A DNA stretch of 64,000 nucleotides from positions 46,137-110,136 of the forward strand of contig NZ_BOMN01000131.1 in the NCBI RefSeq assembly GCF_016862215.1, written 5' to 3'. Positions within the stretch are counted from its first letter, which is position 1, and each line of letters opens with the position of its first letter. Below are positions 1 through 54,000 of the stretch, piece after piece. The position numbers were made by a program, and so were the translations under genes. Source of the stretch: Winogradskya humida (GTDB lineage Bacteria; Actinomycetota; Actinomycetes; Mycobacteriales; Micromonosporaceae). The notes below the pieces were generated by a model. It did no database searches and was not told the DNA's origin. It was given only the letters and a program-made list of their open reading frames with translations.

Positions 1-22285
<22,285 letters not shown>

Positions 22286-22294
22286 CGGCACACG

Positions 22295-22328
22295 AAGAGC
22301 CCGGTGCCTCCAGGGGCACCGGGCTCTT
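22295..22328. terminator. Bidirectional hairpin terminator between the first PKS gene and the thioesterase gene
   Basis: A perfect 14-bp inverted repeat: left arm AAGAGCCCGGTGCC (22295-22308), 6-nt loop, right arm 22315-22328. The right arm ends in TCTTT, and the left arm supplies AAAG on the other strand. It sits 10 bp after the PKS stop and 15 bp from the stop of the convergent thioesterase gene, so it probably ends both transcripts. Confidence 0.9.
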
Positions 22329-22343
22329 TCCGTCGCGGCTCGA

Positions 22344-23096
22344 TCAGGCGGTGAGGTGACCGCGCAGCACCTTCAGCACGGCGGCGTTCTGGTCGCTGAG
22401 GAAGAAGTGCCCGCCGGGGAAGACCTTCACCTCGAAGCCCGGGGCGACGGTGTGCCGGGACCACGCCTCGGCCTCGGGAATCGTGGTCTTGGGATCCTTG
22501 TCACCGGTCAGGACCGTGATGGCGGCCTGCACCGTGGCGTCCTCCGGGGCGCGGTACAGCTCCGCGGCCCGGTAGTCGGCGCGCAGGGCGGGCAGGGCGG
22601 CCCGCATCAGCTCGTCGTCGTTGAGCAGCATCGAGTTCGTGCCGTTCAGCGTCCGGACCTCCGCGAGGATGGCGTCGTCGCCGAGGCGGTGGACGGTTTC
22701 GTTGCGCAGTGCCGACGGCGCCCGGCGGCCGGAGGCGAACAGCCGTACCGGTCGCAGGCCCTTGGCCTCCAGCCGGCGGATCACCTCGAAGCCGAGCGAG
22801 GCGCCCATGCTGTGACCGAAGATGTGCAGCGGCAGCTCGCTCTGCCGGGCCAGGATCTCGGCGATCTGGTCGGCCAGCACCGCCAGGTCGTCGATCGGGG
22901 TCTCGGTACGCCGGTCCTGCCGCCCGGGGTACTGGACGGCGACGACCTCGACGCCGGGGCTCAGGGCCGCCGCCACCGGGAGGAAATAGGCCGCTGAACC
23001 GCCCGCGTGCGGCAGGCAGACGAGCCGGGCGCTCGGGGCGGTGGCCGGGCGGTAACGACGCAGCCATAGGCCGTCGGTCGTGTCTACAGTTGTCAT
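22344..23096 (-). CDS. Type II (stand-alone) thioesterase
   Basis: 250-aa alpha/beta hydrolase of the PKS/NRPS-associated type II thioesterase family. These cytosolic enzymes hydrolyse wrongly loaded or stalled acyl groups from ACP arms and so keep the assembly line working. Visible: the N-terminal LVCLPHAGGSA oxyanion-side motif (26-35), the nucleophile elbow GHSMG (94-98, Ser96), the acid-bearing loop GDKDP (198-202) and catalytic His230 in GGHFF. Length is typical. The start is ATG at 23094-23096, preceded on this strand by an AGGAG ribosome site. It is convergent with the upstream PKS gene and shares a terminator with it. It is a separate protein, not an integrated chain-release domain, because it lacks PKS context in frame. 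Likely cotargeted to the PKSs on either side. Confidence 0.95.
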   Translation of the reverse strand: MTTVDTTDGLWLRRYRPATAPSARLVCLPHAGGSAAYFLPVAAALSPGVEVVAVQYPGRQDRRTETPIDDLAVLADQIAEILARQSELPLHIFGHSMGASLGFEVIRRLEAKGLRPVRLFASGRRAPSALRNETVHRLGDDAILAEVRTLNGTNSMLLNDDELMRAALPALRADYRAAELYRAPEDATVQAAITVLTGDKDPKTTIPEAEAWSRHTVAPGFEVKVFPGGHFFLSDQNAAVLKVLRGHLTA

Positions 23097-23363
23097 GCCA
23101 CTCCTGTGCCGTTGCTCGATCGGCGGTTATTATTGCGGCGAGGCTAACAACGGGGCGGAAAAGCTGGCAACGATCGGCCCCCGAGCGGTTCAAGTGGGCG
23201 GTTCAAGTGGGCGGTTCAAGTGGGCGGTTCAAGTGTGGGGCTTCGGCAGTTGAACGGCTTGTAGAATAGTCACTAATTGGTCGACCTTCCGACTCCCCAA
23301 TGTTTGCCGGCGCATCGGTCGGCGGGCTTCATCGTGCGCACTGAAATCAAGGAGTGATGAGCA
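23097..23363. promoter_or_regulatory. Divergent intergenic region between thioesterase gene and 104-aa gene
   Basis: 267 bp with no gene. It must carry promoters for two divergent transcripts. It holds four 13-bp tandem repeats (23185-23236) and an imperfect inverted copy (CAGTTGAACGGC, 23247-23258). A TAGAAT sequence at 23262-23267 could be a -10 box for the + strand gene; no good -35 box stands at the right distance, which would suit a promoter that depends on an activator bound at the repeats (inference). An AAGGAG ribosome site (23349-23354) precedes the GTG start at 23364. Confidence 0.55.
23185..23236 (+). repeat. Four tandem 13-bp repeats, possible operator
   Basis: Unit GCGGTTCAAGTGG at 23185, 23198, 23211 and 23224; the first three copies are exact and the fourth ends in T instead of G. 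The array is non-coding, lies between divergent genes and abuts a possible -10 box. Direct repeats upstream of antibiotic genes can be binding sites for activators such as SARPs, but the 13-bp period differs from the usual 11 or 22 bp for SARPs, so the binding protein is unknown. Confidence 0.9.
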
Positions 23364-23678
23364 GTGGGACACATCTTCACACTGATCCTCAATCGGGAGA
23401 TCACCGAGGACGAGACCGCGGCGCTGCGTGAGGCGGGTTGCCAGAGCGCTACGTTCAGCACCGACTCGCTCCCGACGAACGCCGAGGTGACGGTCGCGAA
23501 GCTGGACTTCGACGACGAGCAGTCGCCGTCGCTGGCGGAGGCCATCCAGTCCGCGATGGACGCGGTCAAGGTCGTTCCCGACCTGAGCATCCCGGGGCTC
23601 ACCGTGCCCGCCGTGGCCAAGGTCGACACCACCGTGCTGGCCGGCGAGATCGTCGAGCCGGAGCCTGTCAACGCCTGA
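23364..23678 (+). CDS. Small protein of unknown function (104 aa)
   Basis: I do not recognise a named family. The start GTG is chosen because an AAGGAG ribosome site lies 9 nt upstream; a nearby ATG at 23357 is out of frame. The protein is acidic, with no signal peptide or membrane segment, and begins MGHIFTLILNREIT. It has an apparent alpha/beta fold: a beta strand, a helix rich in Glu/Ala (13-25), the strand EVTVAKLDF (41-49), a helix (56-70), then a Pro-rich tail PDLSIPGLTVPAVAKVD (72-88). One cysteine (Cys26). Codon usage is like a normal actinobacterial gene, with G/C third positions throughout. It sits between the thioesterase gene and the DUF1707 gene, with no terminator before the latter. 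Its link to polyketide production is only positional. Confidence 0.8.
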   Translation: MGHIFTLILNREITEDETAALREAGCQSATFSTDSLPTNAEVTVAKLDFDDEQSPSLAEAIQSAMDAVKVVPDLSIPGLTVPAVAKVDTTVLAGEIVEPEPVNA

Positions 23679-23698
23679 CCGGTCAGTTCTTGCTCGTG

Positions 23699-23733
23699 TT
23701 GCGGGTCAGTAAATGTCTCTTTAGGATTCGAAC
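23699..23733 (+). promoter_or_regulatory. Sigma-70-type promoter for the DUF1707 gene, predicted leaderless
   Basis: -35 TTGCGG (23699-23704), an exact 17-bp spacer, -10 TAGGAT (23722-23727), then 6 nt (TCGAAC) before the ATG at 23734. With transcription starting about 7 nt after the -10 box, the mRNA would begin at or next to the A of the ATG, a leaderless arrangement common in actinobacteria. No ribosome site is present, which agrees. Confidence 0.8.
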
Positions 23734-24348
23734 ATGACGGATGCGCAAATCCCCCAAGGGGATATGAGGGTATCGAATGCCGACCGCGACCAGGTTGTGA
23801 GCATTCTTCACGAGGCCGTCGCGGAGGGCCGGCTCACCCAGGCGGAGAGCGAGGAGCGCGAGACGTCCGCGCGGGCCGCGGTCACGTTCAACGACCTGGC
23901 GGCGGTCACGGCCGACCTGCCGAGCACGGTGGTCGAGCCCACGGGTCAGACACCTGACCTGATGCGTATCGACCGGCGTTTCGGCACCATCAACTTCGAG
24001 GCGCCCTGGGTCGTGCCGAAGCGTATCGAGATCAAGCTGATCCTCGGCGACGTGAAGCTCGACTTCACCCAGGCGGTGTTCAACCAGGACAGCGTGGAGC
24101 TCGACGTCGACCTCGGCATCGGCGGTGACCTGGTGCTGGTGACCGTTCCGGGGATCAAGGTGGTCGCCGACCACCTGAAGCTGCGCCAGGGCGAGCTGAA
24201 GATCAGCCCGCGCGCCGAGGACGAGGACGGGGACACCCCCGTGAAATTCACGATCAAGGTGTCCGGCCGGATCCGCTTCGGCGACATCGAGGTCCGGCCC
24301 GCACGCCGTTCGCCCAACGAATGGGTGCGTGGCAGCGGCGTCAGCTGA
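23734..24348 (+). CDS. DUF1707 (SHOCT-like) domain protein with LiaF-like C-terminal half
   Basis: 204-aa soluble protein. Residues 12-62 match the actinobacterial DUF1707 domain: MRVSNADRDQVV, then a helix with EGRLTQAESEER, then a stretch ending in DLP. Residues 75-190 are a run of short beta strands (FGTINF, IEIKLILGDVKLDF, VELDVDLGIGGDLVLV, GRIRFGDIEV), resembling the beta-rich C-terminal domain of YvqF/LiaF envelope-stress proteins. No membrane segment is seen. Known DUF1707 proteins have no agreed biochemical role. ATG at 23734 is chosen from the leaderless promoter; an internal ATG at 23764 is the alternative and would begin at the domain edge. It is followed by a strong terminator, so it is not cotranscribed with the next PKS gene. 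Likely a bystander or stress-related gene rather than a biosynthetic one. Confidence 0.85.
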   Translation: MTDAQIPQGDMRVSNADRDQVVSILHEAVAEGRLTQAESEERETSARAAVTFNDLAAVTADLPSTVVEPTGQTPDLMRIDRRFGTINFEAPWVVPKRIEIKLILGDVKLDFTQAVFNQDSVELDVDLGIGGDLVLVTVPGIKVVADHLKLRQGELKISPRAEDEDGDTPVKFTIKVSGRIRFGDIEVRPARRSPNEWVRGSGVS

Positions 24349-24363
24349 CGCGACAGACCTGTT

Positions 24364-24414
24364 AAAAGCACGACCTCGCGGAATTCCCCGTCGAGGTCGT
24401 GCTTTTTGTTTTTT
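24364..24414 (+). terminator. Strong Rho-independent terminator after the DUF1707 gene
   Basis: A 15-bp perfect stem: AAAAGCACGACCTCG (24364-24378), a 13-nt loop, then CGAGGTCGTGCTTTT (24392-24406), continuing as T5-G-T6. It isolates the DUF1707 transcript from the downstream PKS gene. Confidence 0.95.
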
Positions 24415-24589
24415 ATGCACCGGTCGCGTTCAACTGCTTTGTTGCGACGTCCGAGGTGCCGAAGATACGGTTCCCACGCCGAATAGTCTGTCTCTTCGGC
24501 ACATTGTGCGGCCGGTCAATTTCCTGCGGGTATTGCCGGATCGAGCACACCACCGGCATATCCTCGGCGATCTCGGACGGCGGACAAAG
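24415..24589 (+). promoter_or_regulatory. Leader of the three-module PKS gene: candidate promoter and inverted repeat
   Basis: 175 bp between the terminator and the PKS start. Candidate promoter: TTGCGA (24442-24447), 18-bp spacer, TACGGT (24466-24471). A perfect 10-bp inverted repeat (GTGCCGAAGA at 24456-24465, TCTTCGGCAC at 24493-24502) brackets the -10 box and the probable transcription start. A 5' leader of about 110 nt would result. This probably drives the PKS genes from 24590 onward, which are closely spaced. Confidence 0.55.
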
Positions 24590-38494
<13,905 letters not shown>

Positions 38495-38535
38495 CGGCGC
38501 GAACCCGCGACTTCCTCGACGAGGTGACGTAAGAC

Positions 38536-48012
<9,477 letters not shown>

Positions 48013-48037
48013 TCAGGGCTTGAGCGAGTGAGGTTCC

Positions 48038-51000
48038 GTGGCCGACGAAGAAACCCTCCGTGACTATCTGAAATGGGCGACCACCAACCTGCACGAGACG
48101 CGTGAGCGTCTCCGGGAGGTCGAAGAACGTAGTCACGAGCCGATTGCCATCGTCGGTATCGGTTGCCGCTATCCCGGTGGCGCCCAGGACCCGGAAGGGT
48201 TCTGGGGGCTGCTGGCCGCAGGCGGTGACGCGGTCGCGGGCTTCCCGACCGACCGTGGCTGGGACATCGAGGAGCTGTACGAGCAGGATCCGGACGGCAC
48301 CTCGCACGTCCGCGAGGCCGGGTTCATGCAGGACGCCAGCGGGTTCGACGCCGGCTTCTTCGGGATCAGCCCGCGTGAGGCCGTGGCCATGGACCCGCAG
48401 CAGCGGTTACTGCTGGAGGTGTCCTGGGAGGCCCTGGAACGCGCGGGCATCGACCCGTCGTCGCTGCGCGGCTCGCTGACCGGTGTGTTCGCCGGGGCCT
48501 CGCTGTCCGGCTACGGCTTCGGACCGGGCGTGGACGAGGACATGGACGGTCATCTGATGACCGGCACCTCGACCAGCATCATCTCCGGGCGGGTGTCGTA
48601 CACGCTGGGCCTCGAGGGCCCGGCCGTCACAGTGGACACGGCCTGTTCGTCGTCGTTGGTGGCGCTGCACATGGCCGCGCAGGCGCTGCGGTCGGGGGAG
48701 TGCACGCTCGCGCTCGCCGGCGGTGTCACCACGATTGCCAGCCCGATCATGTTCACCCAGTTCTCGCGGCAGCTCGGGCTCGCCCGCAACGGCCGGTGCA
48801 AGGCGTTCTCGGCCGACGCTGACGGCATGGGCATCTCCGAGGGCGTCGGCATGATCGTCCTCGAGCGGCTGTCCGACGCACGGCGCAACGGCCATCGGGT
48901 CCTCGCCGTGGTGCGCGGCTCGGCGATCAACCAGGACGGCGCGTCCAACGGTCTCACCGCCCCGAACGGCCCCTCGCAGCAGCGGGTCATCCGGGCCGCG
49001 CTGGCCAACGCCCGCCTCACGACCGCTGACGTCGACGCCGTCGAGGCGCACGGGACCGGCACGACGCTCGGCGACCCCATCGAGGCACAGGCGCTGCTGG
49101 CCACGTACGGTCAGGACCGGGCCGGGCAGTCGCCGCTGTGGCTGGGTTCGGTGAAGTCGAACATCGGCCACACCCAGGCCGCCGCCGGGATCGCCGGCGT
49201 CATCAAGATGGTGCTGGCACTGCAGAACGAGCAGCTGCCGCGTACGTTGCACGCCGATGCGCCGTCCCCGCACGTGAACTGGTCGGCGGGCGAGGTCCGG
49301 CTGCTGAACGAGCCGGTCGCGTGGCCGGTCTCCGAGCGTCCGCGCCGGGCCGGTGTGTCGTCGTTCGGGATCAGTGGCACCAACGCGCACATCATCGTGG
49401 AAGAGGCGCCCGCTCCCGAGGCGGCCGAGGCCGAGGAGACCGCGGCCCCCGTGGTGTCGGGCGCCGGCGCGTGGGTCGTGTCGGCCCGGTCGGCGCCGGG
49501 GCTGGCCGCTCAGGCCGCGCGGCTGCGGGACTGGATCACCGCGCACCCCGGACTGACCCCGGCGGACGTGGCCCGGTCCCTGACCGCCACCCGGACGGCG
49601 TACGAACACCGCGCCGTCGTGCTCGGCGGTGACCGGGACGAGCTGATGAGCGGGCTGGGTTCGCTGGCCGCCGCCCAGTCGTCCGGTTCCGTGGTGTCCG
49701 GCGTGGCCCGGTCCGCCGCCCGGGTCGGCCTGATCTTCGCCGGGCAGGGCTCGCAGTGGGCCGGTATGGGCCGGGGACTGTACGAGAGCAGCCCGGTGTT
49801 CGCCGCCGAGTTCGACCGCGTCTGCGACCTGCTCGACGTCCCCGTCCGTGACCTCGTGCTGGGCGCGGACGGTGTCGACGAGTCACTCGCCACCCAGACC
49901 CTCTACGCCCAGACCGGCCTGTTCGCCTTCGAGGTCTCCCTCGCCGCGGTCCTCAGGGCCGCCGGGGTGAACGTGCATGCCGTCATGGGCCACTCGGTGG
50001 GCGAGATCGCCGCCGCGTACGTCGCCGGCGCGCTGAGCCTGCCGGACGCCTGCAAGCTGGTGTCGGCCCGGGCCCGCCTGATGCAGGCATTGCCGGCCGG
50101 TGGCGCGATGGCGGCCATCAACGCGCCCGAGGCCGACGTGATCCCCACGCTGGCGGGTGCGTCCATCGCCGCGGTCAACGGCCCGGACTCCGTGGTGGTC
50201 TCCGGTGACAGCGCCGCCGTCGAGTCGGTGCTCAAGCACTGGAAGGAGCAGGGCCGGCGGGTACGCGCACTGCGCGTGAGCCACCCGTTCCACTCCCCGG
50301 CCATGGACCCGGTCCTGGACGAGCTGGGCGAGGTCGCGACCGGGCTCGACCACCAGCGGCCGAAGTTGTTGTGGGCCGGTGCGCTGACCGGAGAACTGAT
50401 CAGCGAGTGCGACGGCGGATACTGGCCGGCGCAGACCCGTCAGGCGGTCCGCTTCGCCGACGCCCTCACGACCCTGGGCGGTCAGGGCATCTCGGTGTTC
50501 CTGGAGGTCGGCCCCGACGGTTCCCTGTCCTCGCTGGGCCCGGAGACCGTCGCCGACGCCGTTTTCGTGCCGCTGCAGCGCCGTAACGAGTCCGTGGCCG
50601 GTCTGCTCGGCGGCCTGGCCCGTGCCTTCGTGCACGGCGTCGCCGTGGACTGGGCCACGCTGCTGCCCGCCGGCGACAACGTCGAGCTCCCCACCTACGC
50701 GTTCCAGCACGAGCGGTACTGGCTGAAGACCGCCACCACGACCGCGCCGGCCCGGGGCGGCGACGGTGCGAGTTCACCGGCCGAAACCCAGTTCTGGGCG
50801 GCCGTCGAAGGCGGCGACCTGGCGCAACTGACCGACACGCTCGCCGTGGGCCGGGAGCGCTCGTTCGCCGACGTGCTGCCGGCGCTGGCCAAATGGCGGC
50901 GCCACGAACAGGACCGGTCGCTCACCACGAGCTGGCGCTACCGCACCACCTGGGCGCCGGTCATCGAATCCGGCACGGGCGTCCTGTCCGGCACATGGCT

Positions 51001-54000
51001 CGTCATCACCGAGCCGGACTCAGGGCCGGAGTCCGGGCCGGTTTTCGGGCCGCGGTTCGGGCCGGACATCGTGGCCGCGCTGACCGCCCGCGGTGCCGAG
51101 GTGATCGTGATCGAGGCCGGCGCGGACGTGACCGACCGGGCCGCACTGGCCGCACTGCTCCCGCAGCCGGGTCCGGTCGCGGGCGTGCTGTCCCTGCTCG
51201 CCCTCAACGAGACCCCGCTGCCCGAGCACCCGGTGGTGTCCCGGGGAACGGCGGCGACGCTGGCCCTGATCCAGGCGCTCGCCGACCACAACATCGACGC
51301 ACCCCTCTGGCTTGCCACCCGTGGCGCGGTTGCCGGCAGCCCGAGTGAACTGCTGAGCAACCCCGTGCAGGCGCAGATCTGGGGCCTGGGCCGCGTTGTC
51401 GCGCTGGAGAGCCCGGACCGCTGGGGCGGCCTGATCGACCTGCCCGTCGTGTTCGACGACCGGGCCGGCGCCCGGCTCGTGACCGTCCTCGCGGGCTGCG
51501 GTGAGGACCAGGTCGCGATCCGCTCCGGGGCGATCCTCGGCCGCCGGCTGACCCGGGCCGCCCAGCCCCGTGACACGAACAGCGGGTGGCGGCCCCGCGG
51601 CGCGGCCCTGATCACCGGTGGCACGGGTGCGATCGCCGGGCATGTCGCGCAGTGGCTCGCCGCGCGCGGCACGCAGCGGCTGATCCTGACGAGCAGGTCC
51701 GGTCCGGGCGCGGGTGGTGTGGCCGGATCGGCCGCGGCGCTGGCGACCGCCGGTGCGCGGGTGGACGTCGTGGCCGCCGACGTGAGCGACCGGGCCGACC
51801 TGACCGGGCTGCTCGCCTGGGCCGGGCCGGACGTGTCCGCGGTGCTGCACACCGCCGGTGTGCTGGACGACGGCGTGGTGCAGCGGCTGACCCCCGCCCG
51901 GCTGGCGACGGCCCTGGCCGCGAAGGCCGCCGGTGCGACCCTGCTCGACGAGCTGACCGCGGACCTGGACCTCGAGGCGTTCGTGCTGTTCTCGTCGTCC
52001 TCATCGATCTTCGGCGCCGCGGGGCAGGGCAACTACGCCGCCGCGAACGCCTATCTCGACGCCCTGGCGGAGAACCGCCGCGCCCGTGGCCTGGCCGGAC
52101 TGGCCGTGGCCTGGGGCGCGTGGGCCGGTGCGGGGCTGGCCGGCTCGAACGACGTCGTCCGGCACCGCACCCAGCAGGGACCCATGCCCGCCATGGACCC
52201 GCAGCTCGCGGTGCGGGCGCTCGGCGACGCGCTGCACGGCCCCGACGCCGTACTCGCCGTCATGGACGTTGACTGGCCCCAGCTGGCGGCGGCGCCCGGC
52301 GCCCGCGACCTGCGTGACCTGCCGCTGGTGCGTGACCTGCCCGAGATCCGGGCACTGATCGCCACCGGGGCCGGAACCGAGGGCATCGTCCGCGGCCAGG
52401 GCGAGCTTGCGCAGCGGCTGACCGGACTGAGCCGCGCCGAGCAGGAAGACCTGCTGGCGGAGGTCGTGCAGGCCGAGGCCGCCGCGGTGCTGGGCTACGC
52501 GTCGCCCGGAGCCGTCGACGCCGAGCGGGCCTTCACCGATCTCGGCTTCGACTCGCTGACCGCCGTCGAACTGCGCAACGGCCTCAACGCCGCCACCGGT
52601 CTGCGGCTGCCGGCCACCCTGATCTTCGACTACCCGAACCCGCTCGCGCTGGCGGCCCAGCTGCGCACCGAACTGGCCGGCGACCTCGCCGCCGGTCCCG
52701 CGCTGCCGGCGCCGGTGATCGCGACGACGGCCGACGACCCGATGGTGATCGTCGGGATGAGCTGCCGGTTCCCGGGCGGCACCAGCACCCCCGAACAGTT
52801 CTGGGACCTGCTGGCCACGGGCGGCGACGGCATCGGCGACGTGCCCCGCGACCGCGGCTGGGACCTGGACAACCTGTTCGATCCCGACCCGGACAGCGAC
52901 GGCACGTCGTACGTCGCCAAGGGCGGTTTCCTCCACGAGGTCGCCGACTTCGACGCCGGGTTCTTCGGCATCAGCCCCCGCGAGGCTCTCGCCATGGACC
53001 CGCAGCAGCGGTTGCTGCTGGAGGTGGCGTGGGAGGCCCTCGAACGCGCCGGCATCGCCCCGGAAACCCTGCGTGGCAGCCCCACCGGGGTGTTCGCCGG
53101 CGGTTACGGCTCCGGGTACGCGATGGTCGCCGCACTGACCGGCAACCAGTCCTCGGGCGCCGAGGGCCACCTGATGACCGGCAACGCCACCAGCGCGCTG
53201 TCCGGCCGGGTGTCGTACGCCCTCGGTCTCGAAGGCCCCGCCGCCACGATCGACACGGCATGCTCGTCGTCGATGGTGGCGTTGCACATGGCGGGGCAGG
53301 CACTGCGCTCCGGGGAATGCTCGCTCGCCCTCGTCGGTGGCGTCACGATCATGGCCACGCCGTGGGAGCTGGTCGGCTTCTCGCAGCAGCGCGGCCTGGC
53401 GATGGACGGCCGGTGCAAGGCGTTCTCGGCCGACGCGGACGGTATGGGCATGGCCGAGGGCGCGGGCATGCTCGTCGTCGAGCGGCTCTCCGACGCCCGC
53501 CGTAACGGTCACCCCGTTCTCGCGGTGGTCCGCGCGTCGGCGATCAACCAGGACGGTGCGTCCAACGGGATGACCGCGCCGAACGGGCCGTCGCAGCAGC
53601 GGGTCATCCGGGCCGCGCTCGCCACCGCGCAGCTGACACCCTCCGATGTGGACGTCGTGGAGGCGCACGGCACCGGCACGACGCTCGGCGACCCCATCGA
53701 GGCACAGGCGCTGCTCGCCGCGTACGGTCAGGATCGTCCCGAGGGCCGGCCGCTGTGGATCGGCTCGGTCAAGTCGAACATCGGCCACACCCAGGCCGCC
53801 GCGGGTGTCGCCGGCATCATGAAGATGGTGCTGGCACTGCAGAACGAGCAGCTGCCGCGTACGTTGCACGCCGACCAGCCGTCACCGCACGTGGACTGGA
53901 CGGCCGGGGATGTCCGGCTGCTCACCGAGCCCGTGCCGTGGCCGGGTGACGGGCGCGTCCGCCGGGCAGGTGTCTCCGCGTTCGGCATCAGCGGCACCAA

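Noticed and set aside
22344..23096. The thioesterase as the chain-release domain of the PKS
   Set aside because: It is a free-standing 250-aa protein on the opposite strand with type II motifs; the preceding PKS ends in a docking domain.
23185..23236. Tandem repeats as a CRISPR array or plasmid iterons
   Set aside because: Units are contiguous 13-mers without spacers, there are no cas or rep genes, and only four copies occur.
23185..23236. Assignment of the 13-bp array to a SARP regulator
   Set aside because: SARP half-sites are usually spaced 11 or 22 bp; the period here is 13 bp and no regulator gene is in the window.
24329..24589. N-terminal extension of the second PKS from an upstream in-frame start at 24329
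   Set aside because: It would overlap the DUF1707 gene and read through a strong terminator; the docking helix starts exactly at ATG 24590.
38495..38535. Terminator between the second and third PKS genes
   Set aside because: Only a short CCTCGACGAGG palindrome is present, with no T-run; it more likely coincides with the ribosome-binding region.
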